From positions 2,370,423 through 2,434,422 of the forward strand of contig NZ_KZ614145.1 in NCBI RefSeq assembly GCF_002884495.1: a stretch of DNA of 64,000 nucleotides, written 5' to 3'. Source of the DNA: Rummeliibacillus pycnus. GTDB taxonomy: Bacteria; Bacillota; Bacilli; Bacillales_A; Planococcaceae. Each line of letters begins with the position of its first letter. Positions within the stretch are counted from its first letter, which is position 1. Of this stretch, positions 11,595-19,800 are shown one piece after another. Below the pieces are notes generated by a model, which did no database searches, was not told the DNA's origin, and was given only the letters and a program-made list of their open reading frames with translations. A program made the position numbers and the translations under genes.

Positions 11595-11876
11595 CTATTT
11601 CTTTAGTGATAAAAAAACAACCCACCAAATGGATTTACTCTTTGGCAGGTTATCTAGTTTACCAATCTTCTTCATCTTCTTCCCAGTTTTCTTTTTTTCG
11701 TTTAAATACTCCCAAAAGAATTCTAAAAAGTTATTAGCTTCTTGGGAATCATAACTTCCACTATCGACATCCCATGATATAACCGGGCATTCACCGTTTT
11801 TCATCTTATTTGTATCTAAACAATATGCGAAAGCATCTACATGAATGATTACTACAATTCCGTCTTCTAATCCATA
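11595..11876 (-). pseudogene. N-terminally truncated SUKH (SMI1/KNR4) immunity gene
   Basis: The reading frame from 11876 gives YGLEDGIVVIIHVDAFAYCL, then DTNKMKNGECPVISWDVDSG and ANNFLEFFWEYLNEKKK. The first part matches the same region of the neighbouring gene at 12325-12846 (YGLTDGIVVIVDVDAFG) at DNA level. The N-terminal half is missing, and the sequence upstream is dispersed repeat B5. The C-terminal portion is what a normal SUKH protein would carry. Confidence 0.6.
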
Positions 11877-11890
11877 ATTTTAGAATTAAT

Positions 11891-11975
11891 AAATCGTATT
11901 TAAAAAGCCTCCAACCCCAGTAGTGATTAAAGACTTTATTGCAGCTTATTTTCAGAATTATTTGAGTGCCTGACA
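11891..11975. repeat. Dispersed hairpin repeat, copy B5
   Basis: AAAAAGCCTCCAACC ... GATTAAAGACTTTA core with the distal GAGTGCCTGACACCA end. It sits exactly at the truncation edge of the SUKH remnant. Confidence 0.55.
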
Positions 11976-12045
11976 CCAAAACTTCCACTTCACATATGCT
12001 TAGCCTTTCTTTCATTTGTTTATATGCTTATGAGTGTTTATTTTT

Positions 12046-12315
12046 TTATAATAATTCTTTAATTATTTTTTCAGCCTTATGCAACTCTCCTAATAGCGTA
12101 TTTGGATAGTCATTATAACTATCCAAATACGCACGCACACCACCCAAAATATTTATCTCCTTGATATCTTCATTATTCTCTAATATTTCTAATGCTTTCT
12201 TATATCTTATATATATAAGTTGTAAAACTCCACTATTAATATCTTTAGCATAGTCTTCCTCATATTTATTTATCACCATTTTTATTTGTTCAATTAACTG
12301 CTTTTTCTTATCCAT
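12046..12315 (-). CDS. Small acidic helical protein, probable immunity protein
   Basis: 89 residues, acidic and helical (MDKKKQLIEQIKMVINKYEE...), with AGGAGG 5 nt before the ATG. It starts 9 nt after the stop of the upstream chimeric gene, whose last 60 residues look like the end of a toxin domain. Toxin followed immediately by immunity gene is the standard order, so an immunity role is inferred from position. The family is not recognised. Confidence 0.5.
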   Translation of the reverse strand: MDKKKQLIEQIKMVINKYEEDYAKDINSGVLQLIYIRYKKALEILENNEDIKEINILGGVRAYLDSYNDYPNTLLGELHKAEKIIKELL

Positions 12316-12324
12316 TATGTCCTC

Positions 12325-12846
12325 CTATCTACTCGGGACCTCTCGTGTCTCTTTTATCCACTCAGAGGGCCAGCCTTGTGGTAATAATATTTGATCCCAA
12401 TCGCCTTCTAGCAATGCTCCCGTTTTTGTATATTGCTTTTCAACTCTACCTATATTTAAAACTTGTCCTTTAGGTATTTCTATAACAGCTTCATATTGCC
12501 TAGTATTTTTCCAATCTGACACTAATGCCGTACTTATTTTTGCATTAATTCTATTCCCGAAAGCATCTACATCAACAATTACTACAATCCCATCAGTTAG
12601 TCCATAAAATTTTCTATAATCTTTAGTAATCTCTACAACCGATGCTCCTGCAAAATCATACCCTAAAATATCTATACTGAAAATTCCACCTGACCCATAT
12701 TTCTTCAAAAACCACTTGTAACTTTCAGGTAAAACAAGATTAAGCTTTTCTTCAATGAGCTCAATCTTTTCCTCACAAATACCTCCAGTGAAATCTTTTT
12801 CTTTACTAAATTCCTCGATAAATTTCTCGAAAGTTATCAAGTCCAT
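12325..12846 (-). CDS. Chimeric protein: SUKH immunity N-terminus joined to a toxin-like C-terminus
   Basis: Residues 1 to about 112 are a SUKH/SMI1-KNR4 domain (ICEEKIELIEEKLNLVLPES, YKWFLKKYGSGG, YGLTDGIVVIVDVDAFG). After VDAFG the protein departs from the SUKH pattern seen in the truncated paralog at 11595-11876. It ends NIGRVEKQYTKTGALLEG, then DQILLPQGWPSEWIKE, which has the look of a polymorphic-toxin enzymatic C-terminus. An in-frame recombination joining an immunity gene to the tail of a toxin gene is inferred. The ATG at 12846 is preferred to a GTG at 12855 because GAGGTGA lies 5 nt upstream of it. Confidence 0.55.
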   Translation of the reverse strand: MDLITFEKFIEEFSKEKDFTGGICEEKIELIEEKLNLVLPESYKWFLKKYGSGGIFSIDILGYDFAGASVVEITKDYRKFYGLTDGIVVIVDVDAFGNRINAKISTALVSDWKNTRQYEAVIEIPKGQVLNIGRVEKQYTKTGALLEGDWDQILLPQGWPSEWIKETREVPSR

Positions 12847-12856
12847 ATATTTCACC

Positions 12857-12985
12857 TCATTTGTTTTCCATTTCGAATTGTTTAGCTCTCCATTTCCAAT
12901 ATCTTAATCGGAAATTATTATATTGACCTTTCAATACTGGATTATTCCTAAAATTTTCTCCATTTTCTTATAGTCCATGTAATAT
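12857..12985 (-). pseudogene. C-terminal tail of an HNH-like polymorphic toxin
   Basis: A frame without a start reads ENFRNNPVLKGQYNNFRLRY, then WKWRAKQFEMENK and a stop at 12857-12859. It ends 11 nt before the SUKH start, with the SUKH ribosome binding site overlapping its stop, which is the usual toxin-immunity junction. A diverged copy is at 9060-9154. Confidence 0.5.
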
Positions 12986-13016
12986 CTTAGGTAGTAAGGT
13001 AGAGATACCTGGGAGT

Positions 13017-13344
13017 TTACATCAACTTTTGTATTTGTTCATATACTAATGAAAAGTCATCACTTGTACCAGTTAGTTTTCCTTTTTCAAATATTAAATT
13101 ACCCTCTGACCAGGGTGTGAAATTTAGTCTACCCTCTTTAAATTCTACTCTTTCACCATTACTTTTTTAACCTGTGGTTTATCTGAATACCATTTTGCAT
13201 TACCTGGTTCACCGCTAACACCATTTTTAATTAAACCATGTAATATTTTTTATAATCTACATGAGTTATTGCAATTATCTCTACCATATTACCAGATTCC
13301 TTTTGAATTAAATGGTGAAGTTCAGTTAGTTTGTTATCCACCAT
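13017..13344 (-). pseudogene. Frameshifted nuclease-toxin-like fragment
   Basis: ATG at 13344 with an upstream GAGAGGTG reads MVDNKLTELHHLIQKESGNM and continues ...ITHVDYKKYYMV to a stop. Two further frames continue KNGVSGEPGNAKWYSDKP, then LNFTPWSEGNLIFEKGKL, and end VYEQIQKLM at 13017. Pieces such as FTPWS and GTSDDF resemble HNH/LHH-type toxin domains. At least two frameshifts are present. Confidence 0.4.
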
Positions 13345-13395
13345 GCCGTAACACCTCTCCCATGTAATCGGCGTGACTGGTACCTAAAACTAACT

Positions 13396-13431
13396 ATAAA
13401 AAATGACCTTGATATAATTTCAAGGTCATCA
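13396..13431 (-). terminator. Terminator of the LXG operon
   Basis: ATGACCTTGA/TCAAGGTCAT hairpin followed on the minus strand by TTTTTTA. Confidence 0.85.
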
Positions 13432-13444
13432 ATAGAAGGCCATA

Positions 13445-13861
13445 TTATAAGCTTTCTATATAAACATCTGAATTAGTTTTTAGTCCCTTCTCTAATGCTT
13501 TCATTAACATATCTATTAAGTCCTCACCCTCACTTGTTATAAAGTAATTAGATAAGTTTGTGATATCCTTACTAATATTATCACCCCAAGGTGGTCTTTT
13601 AGATAAATCTTCAATATCCCATATTACTTGTGATGGACTATAATTCTGTAGCTTCTTTTTAATTTCTTCTAACTCAGTTATAGCATTATCAATATTCTTA
13701 TTCACAAGTTTCCCTTTATAGAGTTCATTTAATAAGCAAGGATACTCAGTTCCCCATCCATTTTGCTCTAAATGATAGCTTATTGTAGAGAAAAAAGAGT
13801 GTAAGAAATCGCCATGCCCAACTTGATACCAGTAATATTTCACCTTAAATCCCACAGCCAT
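13445..13861 (-). CDS. Imm70-like immunity protein
   Basis: 138 residues starting MAVGFKVKYYWYQVGHGDFL, with HSFFSTISYHLEQNGWGTEY and QVIWDIEDLSKRPPWGDNI later. This pattern agrees with what I recall of Imm70-family immunity proteins that neutralise LXG or CDI toxins. An upstream ATT-derived extension (MIEVRR) is unlikely: the ATG at 13861 has GAGGTGA 5 nt before it, overlapping the toxin stop at 13876. It should protect the cell from the REase-type toxin encoded just upstream. Confidence 0.65.
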   Translation of the reverse strand: MAVGFKVKYYWYQVGHGDFLHSFFSTISYHLEQNGWGTEYPCLLNELYKGKLVNKNIDNAITELEEIKKKLQNYSPSQVIWDIEDLSKRPPWGDNISKDITNLSNYFITSEGEDLIDMLMKALEKGLKTNSDVYIESL

Positions 13862-13875
13862 TCTTCTCACCTCAA

Positions 13876-15573
13876 TCAATTTGTTTTAAATCTTATATCT
13901 ACTTTACCATTTGTTTTATTCATAATCTTTTCATACAATCCATCTAGTATTTCATCTGATACATTTTGTCCTCTAATATCAATTAGAACAGACTGTTTTG
14001 TACCATTAGGCAAATCACTTAATCTTTTTTCTACCTGTTTTGACACGTTGTTAACTAATCTACTACGTCCGCTTGAAGTACTGATTTTATAATTTTTCAC
14101 CTCAATGCTATGCCCAGTCTGATACAAATCTGGTCTAGAGCTACCTTTTTCGCCATAAGGTACTTCTTTACCATCTTTAAAAGATTTTTGAGCATTATAC
14201 TCAGGGAAATCCTTCTCTACATCAATTTCAGACTGTCTCCATGATGGTCTAGTACCCTTACCGCTCCCCTTCATCTCCACCTTAGCCATAGTAAGCAACC
14301 GATCTCTCAACCCTACACTATCCACCGTATTAAACGGCACAACCCCCATATTCGCACCAGCTAATTGGTGTTGGGGTGCATATGGAAATAGGTTCGGGAT
14401 GGAGGTTTCTTTTAGTGCACCCTTTACTGTGCCTACTCCTGCTTTGGCTGCAGCTTTCGTTGTTGCCATTCCGGTCTTTGATACAGCACCTACCCCTTTG
14501 GTTCCTACTACGGACAATCCAATGGTTCCTAATGCATAGGCTATCCATTGTGCTCGTGACTTGGCATCTCCGTTGATCACATCTCGTTCAAACGAATCGC
14601 TGATTGCTTTCGAAAGATAATTGTAGGTTTCGATTGGGTGGGCGATTGCTTGGACTGTGCTCTCTACCGTTTTTACTGGATGAAGGACGGTATCAAATAT
14701 CCCTTTCACAAAGTCTTTTCCCGCTTTGTAGAGGCCACTTTTGATACCTTGCGCTGTTTTCAATAGGGTGACGATTTGTTTCTGATCTTCATCTAGGTTT
14801 GCATCGCCGATTTCTTCCGCAATCTTCAAATATTCATCTATAGAAGATGCATTTAAAAGTTTCTTTTGCAATTTTTCGATATTTTTTGTGTCATCTCTAG
14901 AACAACTATTTTCCAACAGCAACTCATCAATCTTATACTTGCTTAACGTGCCGCTTGTATAATTTTCTAGATGTAACTTGCCACTTTTCGTATGCGATTT
15001 GATGCTATCTATGTAGTGTTGCATATTCGATACATCATTGGATAATTGTTCTAGTGTTTTAGTTTGATTGTAATCAAATTGATGGATTTTTTCTACTGTA
15101 TCATGAATTTGTTTTTTGGCGTCATTGACTTCTTCGAGAAAGGATTCATCATTTAATTTTGGTGCTACAACAATATCTTGTACAGATAGAATCGTCTGAT
15201 TTGCCTCGTCTGTTAGCGTAATTGTATGATTCGCAGTGTTTTGCAGACTGCTTTTTAACTCTTCTTTTAAAAATGATTCGACAATCCTACCATTACTAGC
15301 GGACTCTAGCGCATGTAATTCTTTACCCATGATTTTTAGTTTACTTTCGTAATCTTCTATAAAATCTTTGTAATAAGAGATAAATGGCAGATGTACTTCT
15401 TTATAATAAGCCCGTACCGCATCACCACTTTTTCCTTTAAAGACATCTCCTAGTCCGATTATCCCTTGTACTGCCGTTTCAACCTCTGCAATCTCTTTTT
15501 GTTTATCTTTTAATGATTTAAGCTTTTTCTCTATTCCATTCTGTAAGCCAGCAACATCTAATACCTTCGAAAT
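13876..15573 (-). CDS. LXG-domain polymorphic toxin with REase-fold nuclease C-terminus (apparent ATT start)
   Basis: The in-frame protein is about 565 residues. Residues 1-230 are an LXG domain (SKVLDVAGLQNGIEKKLKSL near the start, VFKGKSGDAVRAYYKEVHLP near residue 45), used for type VII secretion. Residues 230-400 form a glycine/alanine-rich pretoxin region. The C-terminal 130 residues hold YGEKGSSRPDLYQTGHSIEV followed by KNY, giving the D...E-V-K catalytic core of a restriction-endonuclease-like nuclease. The first ATG in frame (15330) would delete the LXG N-terminus. The only in-frame codon suitably placed after GAGGTGA is ATT at 15571-15573, with a stop four codons upstream at 15580-15582. 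Either it starts at ATT or the start codon has been lost. Confidence 0.75.
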   Translation of the reverse strand: MSKVLDVAGLQNGIEKKLKSLKDKQKEIAEVETAVQGIIGLGDVFKGKSGDAVRAYYKEVHLPFISYYKDFIEDYESKLKIMGKELHALESASNGRIVESFLKEELKSSLQNTANHTITLTDEANQTILSVQDIVVAPKLNDESFLEEVNDAKKQIHDTVEKIHQFDYNQTKTLEQLSNDVSNMQHYIDSIKSHTKSGKLHLENYTSGTLSKYKIDELLLENSCSRDDTKNIEKLQKKLLNASSIDEYLKIAEEIGDANLDEDQKQIVTLLKTAQGIKSGLYKAGKDFVKGIFDTVLHPVKTVESTVQAIAHPIETYNYLSKAISDSFERDVINGDAKSRAQWIAYALGTIGLSVVGTKGVGAVSKTGMATTKAAAKAGVGTVKGALKETSIPNLFPYAPQHQLAGANMGVVPFNTVDSVGLRDRLLTMAKVEMKGSGKGTRPSWRQSEIDVEKDFPEYNAQKSFKDGKEVPYGEKGSSRPDLYQTGHSIEVKNYKISTSSGRSRLVNNVSKQVEKRLSDLPNGTKQSVLIDIRGQNVSDEILDGLYEKIMNKTNGKVDIRFKTN

Positions 15574-15602
15574 TTCGATTCACCTCACTTAACATAAATT
15601 TC

Positions 15603-15881
15603 TCATTTCAACAGTTTATAATCTCCCAGCTTTTCATCCAATTCGATCATACTCTGAACAGCTTGTCGGCTCGCTTCTTCGTTTTGTATTAGTAGGGTTT
15701 TGTAGGATTCTAACACTTGTTCGAGCGCTTGATGGAGCCCTTTCCATTTCTGAACGAGCGTTAGTACGTTATCCTCGCCAACTGTAGAAGGAAACGAAGT
15801 ATGAAGAGCATTCGTAGAGGATTTCATCTTCGAAAGGGCTTGTTCAATCTCACTGTGTTTGATTTTAATCTCCGTACTCAT
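15603..15881 (-). CDS. YwqI/YxiC-like (DUF5344) LXG-associated helical protein
   Basis: 92 residues, helical, MSTEIKIKHSEIEQALSKMK... with a W-x-G-like turn (VQKWKGLHQAL). Family members sit before LXG toxins in Bacillus (ywqH-I-J) and are known as Lap-type partners that bind the LXG domain for ESX export. Good GGAGG 9 nt before the ATG. It lies 29 nt upstream of the LXG start in the same operon. Confidence 0.75.
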   Translation of the reverse strand: MSTEIKIKHSEIEQALSKMKSSTNALHTSFPSTVGEDNVLTLVQKWKGLHQALEQVLESYKTLLIQNEEASRQAVQSMIELDEKLGDYKLLK

Positions 15882-15904
15882 CCACTATCACCTCCTAAAA
15901 CTTG

Positions 15905-16264
15905 TTATTTGCTTTTCTTCCTTTCAGCAGCAAGTTCTGCCTCAAGGCGTTTAATAATCTCTTTTATCGCAATTATTTCATCTTGTAAGCTTTTCATTTT
16001 GTCACCGAATACCGTATAAACAGAACTGAATTGTTGTCCATCTAACTCATGGTATTTAGTCAGCATCTGCTCGGTGCGAGTTTGATCAAACTTATTGGCC
16101 AACATCCCTTGCCAAGTGCTACTGGTAAGGGGAGGTTGAGTAATCTTTTTTTCATACTCGATAAATTCTTGTTGATGTGCTTGCAACTGACTATTACAAA
16201 TCTGAAGCCTTTGAAGTTGATGTTCCTTTTCACGTAAAAGTGCATAGTAATAAGCTAAAGACAT
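15905..16264 (-). CDS. YwqH-like (DUF5082) LXG-associated helical protein
   Basis: 119 residues, almost entirely coiled coil (LREKEHQLQRLQICNSQLQA..., ending AIKEIIKRLEAELAAERKK) with a central SSTWQGMLANKF WXG-like turn. It is the first gene of the LXG operon, matching YwqH in B. subtilis. AGAGGTGA lies before the ATG. The role is inferred as an export partner or targeting chaperone for the LXG toxin. Confidence 0.75.
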   Translation of the reverse strand: MSLAYYYALLREKEHQLQRLQICNSQLQAHQQEFIEYEKKITQPPLTSSTWQGMLANKFDQTRTEQMLTKYHELDGQQFSSVYTVFGDKMKSLQDEIIAIKEIIKRLEAELAAERKKSK

Positions 16265-16550
16265 ATGTTCATCACCTCTTCTATAAAAACAGAAGTCTCT
16301 TCGATTTCCTTAATCCCTATCCATGTCAATCCAGTGAACAGAATCAGCAAAATAGAATACAATTATGTTAATTATTAGAAATTATATCATGTAAAAAAAC
16401 GTCTATTAAGATTATTTTTACCTATTTATTTAAACAGAAATATTGAAAATAGAGCTTAAATTTTATTAAAGTGGAACGAATAAAATAGAAATTTATGGAT
16501 TCAAATTGTCATTCATAGATTCAAAAACTCAGAAAAACATATTTAAACAC

Positions 16551-16666
16551 TTACAACAATTGAACGTTTAAATGCTTATCTAAATAAATCTCTTGTTTAA
16601 TGGTGGCAACCTTAAACTTCTTCTCCTCGTACTAATGTGTTGAAATGTTTCAATCCGTACTTCCAT
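16551..16666 (-). pseudogene. Short frameshifted gene with strong ribosome binding site
   Basis: ATG at 16666 follows AGGAGGG by 6 nt and reads MEVRIETFQHISTR. A one-base shift then restores EEKKFKVATIKQEIYLDKHL to a stop at 16551. Not recognised. The rest of 16270-16800 has no supported gene, apart from an open but startless frame at 16714-16800 ending ...PEVVAVLTEALPELGDKGS, which may be another gene tail. Confidence 0.35.
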
Positions 16667-16683
16667 GATTATCCCTCCTATCA

Positions 16684-16722
16684 AAAAAGAAAATCCTAAA
16701 CCATTGTTGTGGTTTAGGATCC
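16684..16722 (-). terminator. Terminator downstream of the dual nuclease gene
   Basis: ATCCTAAACCA/TGGTTTAGGAT hairpin then TTTTTT on the minus strand. A near-identical hairpin follows the EAL gene at 42738-42778. Confidence 0.8.
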
Positions 16723-16805
16723 CTTATCTCCTAATTCAGGTAATGCTTCTGTTAAAACTGCAACAACTTCAGGAATCTTAACGCGCAGACACTCATCCTT
16801 ATGCC

Positions 16806-19800
16806 TTACCAAATTTCTTCTACCCATTCAGGGTGATCGATGAACGGATTGCGGTTTCCTTGAATATGGTATATTTTTTCGTTTCGTTGTCTTTCCCATT
16901 CACTTACTGGATCTTGCTCATTCCACTGTAGTAAAATAGAAAGTTTTCCGTGGAAAGGAGTTGTTCCATTATTGACTTTATCATTCAATTCTAAGTCAAC
17001 TTTGTCACCTTTTTCATAACGTGTTGCCATGTAAAAAAGGATTCTAGCTATATCGCCTTTTACTTCATCTGGCGGCTCAAAAGAATCAGAATCCCTTTTA
17101 CACTTGGAACAATTGCTTACCGCGCTTCCGCCATTATCAAAATCTAAGTTACCTCTTGCACCATTTACCTGTACGTCACTTGGTCGCAAATGATGAATAT
17201 CTGTACCAGGGCCATTACTCGTTCCAAAATTGCCATGTGATTTTGCCCAAGTATGCTCTCTATTCCAATCCCCAACATCGCCACCGGCTTTAACCTTTGG
17301 ACGAGATTCACCAGTATAAAGAAGGATGACATTATTCGGATTTTTCGGATCTTCATCTGTTATTTTTAAAGCATCCCATACTTCACTGTACGAAAGCACC
17401 CGGTTATCATCTATGATATCGTGTAATGAAGCCTTTAATACTTGACCCTTTTTACCAATCGCATCACTATAGTAATCATCCGTTGCATGATCAGCAGTAA
17501 CCGTTACGATAAAACTAGAGGTGGCAGATTTCTTTCCATCTGTAGCTGTGACTTTCACATTATGTGTACCTACAGGTAAATCCAAAGTTAGTTCTGAACT
17601 TTTAATAGTGCCTAATGTAGAACTAAATGTTAGTTCATCTCCGTCAGGATCTTGAAAAAAGTCTTTCAAATAAAAACTCAGTTTTTTTCCCACTGCTACA
17701 GTTTGATTATTAAAGCTTTTTTTGACTACGGGTGCACTATTCTCTGCTGGTGTGGAAGGTGGCGTAATTTTCTTACCTTCTGAATCTCTAAATTGAATTG
17801 TTTCAGGTTTTGCACCGTTTATATATTCGATATTTTTAAGCTTTTCAGCACCTCTAATTTCCCTCACATTTGATCCATCAATGATGACTTTTTCCAATGC
17901 AAGCCCTGAGAAGTTAATAATCGAACCCGTTTCTTTAGGCTTAATCGTAATTGCTGCACCTTCAAAGCCCTTACCTGTGAATCCTGCTCCTTTAAGCTCA
18001 GCATATTTCGAACTTGTAATGGTGATCCCTTTTGTAATCTTGCCACTCTCAAAATTTACTAAAATGCTTGGAGAAGAAAGTGTCAGATTTTTCGTTTTTA
18101 AGTTTGTGAAGTTGTACGTTTTTTCAGCTGTAATCGGTTCAGCATTACTTTCATCTGACTTTTCGGATAAATCTAGTTGTACCATTACTGGATCGTGGTC
18201 ACTTGCACGGCCAGCCATATCAGTGAAATCTGCATTAATATGAAGAATATCAATTTTTGTTGATTTAGCTAAATTGTTAGATACTAAAATATGATCTAAC
18301 ACTTGCGAATTTCCTTGGAAGAGGTACGTATAGCGATCCGCTTTATCCACTTTATGAATCATATTCGTCATGTGTTTGCCTTCTAGGATTTTTAACGAAT
18401 CCGTGAATTGGAAATCGTTATAGTCACCTACTGAGACAATATTGGCACTTGGGTTGTCTGTTTTAATTTTTTCTACAAAGTCTTTCACAACATTTGCAAT
18501 CTTATGACGTTGCACTTCGCTTTCCAATTTAGGTGGCTGTGTTGAGCCGAATAATGGTGTATCACCTGATTTAGAGTTCCAGTGATTCGCAATGACAACA
18601 ACACTCTTACCATTAAAATCAAATTGTGCAGCTAGTGGTTTTCGGCTATTATTGAATGCCGGATTTGTTGGATCAATTCGCCCTGGATTTAGTGTTAGCT
18701 TTCCATTCTTATATCCTACAGCTGTTGTAGCGTCACCACTTGGAATGCCTTGTGTGAGTTTTACTCGTTCTGGGTTATATAAGAATCCTACACGGATATT
18801 CGCATTCGGTGCACCACCGTCTGCATTATTAACTGGGTCGATATTAACGTAGTTATATTTTACGCCACCAGCTTTTTCTATTTCAGTCATTAATCGCTGA
18901 TAACTCTGGTCTGCCGCAGTGCCCCCTGTAGAAGAGCCGTTATTATCTTGAACCTCTGTGACACCAATAATATCAGGATTTTTCATATCCGAAGCAAATG
19001 CTCGAGCCAGTTTGTGAGCCTTATCATCAGAAGTTTCTTTCGTATTATTAGAGAAGTTTTCAAGATTATAAGAAGCAACGGTTAATTTGTCATTTGCTTT
19101 TACGATTGTTGTTGTTTCTGGTTTTGAATCACCTTCAACATGTTTTGATTTCATCTCATTATAATCCGCATAGATTTTATAATTTTGGAAGCCATAATTG
19201 ACTACCCCGGTAATAGGGCCCTTAAATTTATCGCCAGTGGCTACTTTAAAATCTCTCGCTTGCGTATTATCATAAAGTTTAAATTGAATTCTATCAGCAT
19301 TTGCATTATCTGCTGTAAGTAAGACACCCCCATGAATAGTATCCGTTTGTCTGTCTTCTAGTACTGTAATCAGATCGCCATGTTCCTGAGGTGCTACAGC
19401 TTTCACAGTTCCTACTTGAACCCTCATACCTTCAAGAGATTCCCAGAAATCAATAGCATCTTCCTCTGGATCAAATTTAGCAAATCCATCGTTATCAATT
19501 ACTTCAGACGGCAGACTATTGCGATCAATTACTATTGGTTCTGGAAGTGTTACATTGCTTTTCACAACACCCACTTTACCACCTTGGTCGTTTCGGGCAT
19601 TAATCTGTGTAACAGATAGATCTGTATCATTTTTTGAATCATTATAACCATCAATTTGGTATTCATCTACTTTTCCATCAACACTTACAAGATCCCCAAT
19701 TTTAACGTTTGCTACAGAGTTGCCCGTATAAACAATAATTCCTTCTGATGTTTTTGGATTGTTGTCCTTTTTATCATCAGGTGTTTGCATATGAAAATAG

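Noticed and set aside
11806-12015. Minus-strand open frame of 69 codons
   Set aside because: It runs across repeat B5 and the truncated SUKH remnant out of frame; no coding signal.
14330-14576. Short frames on both strands within the LXG toxin gene
   Set aside because: Shadows of the toxin reading frame.
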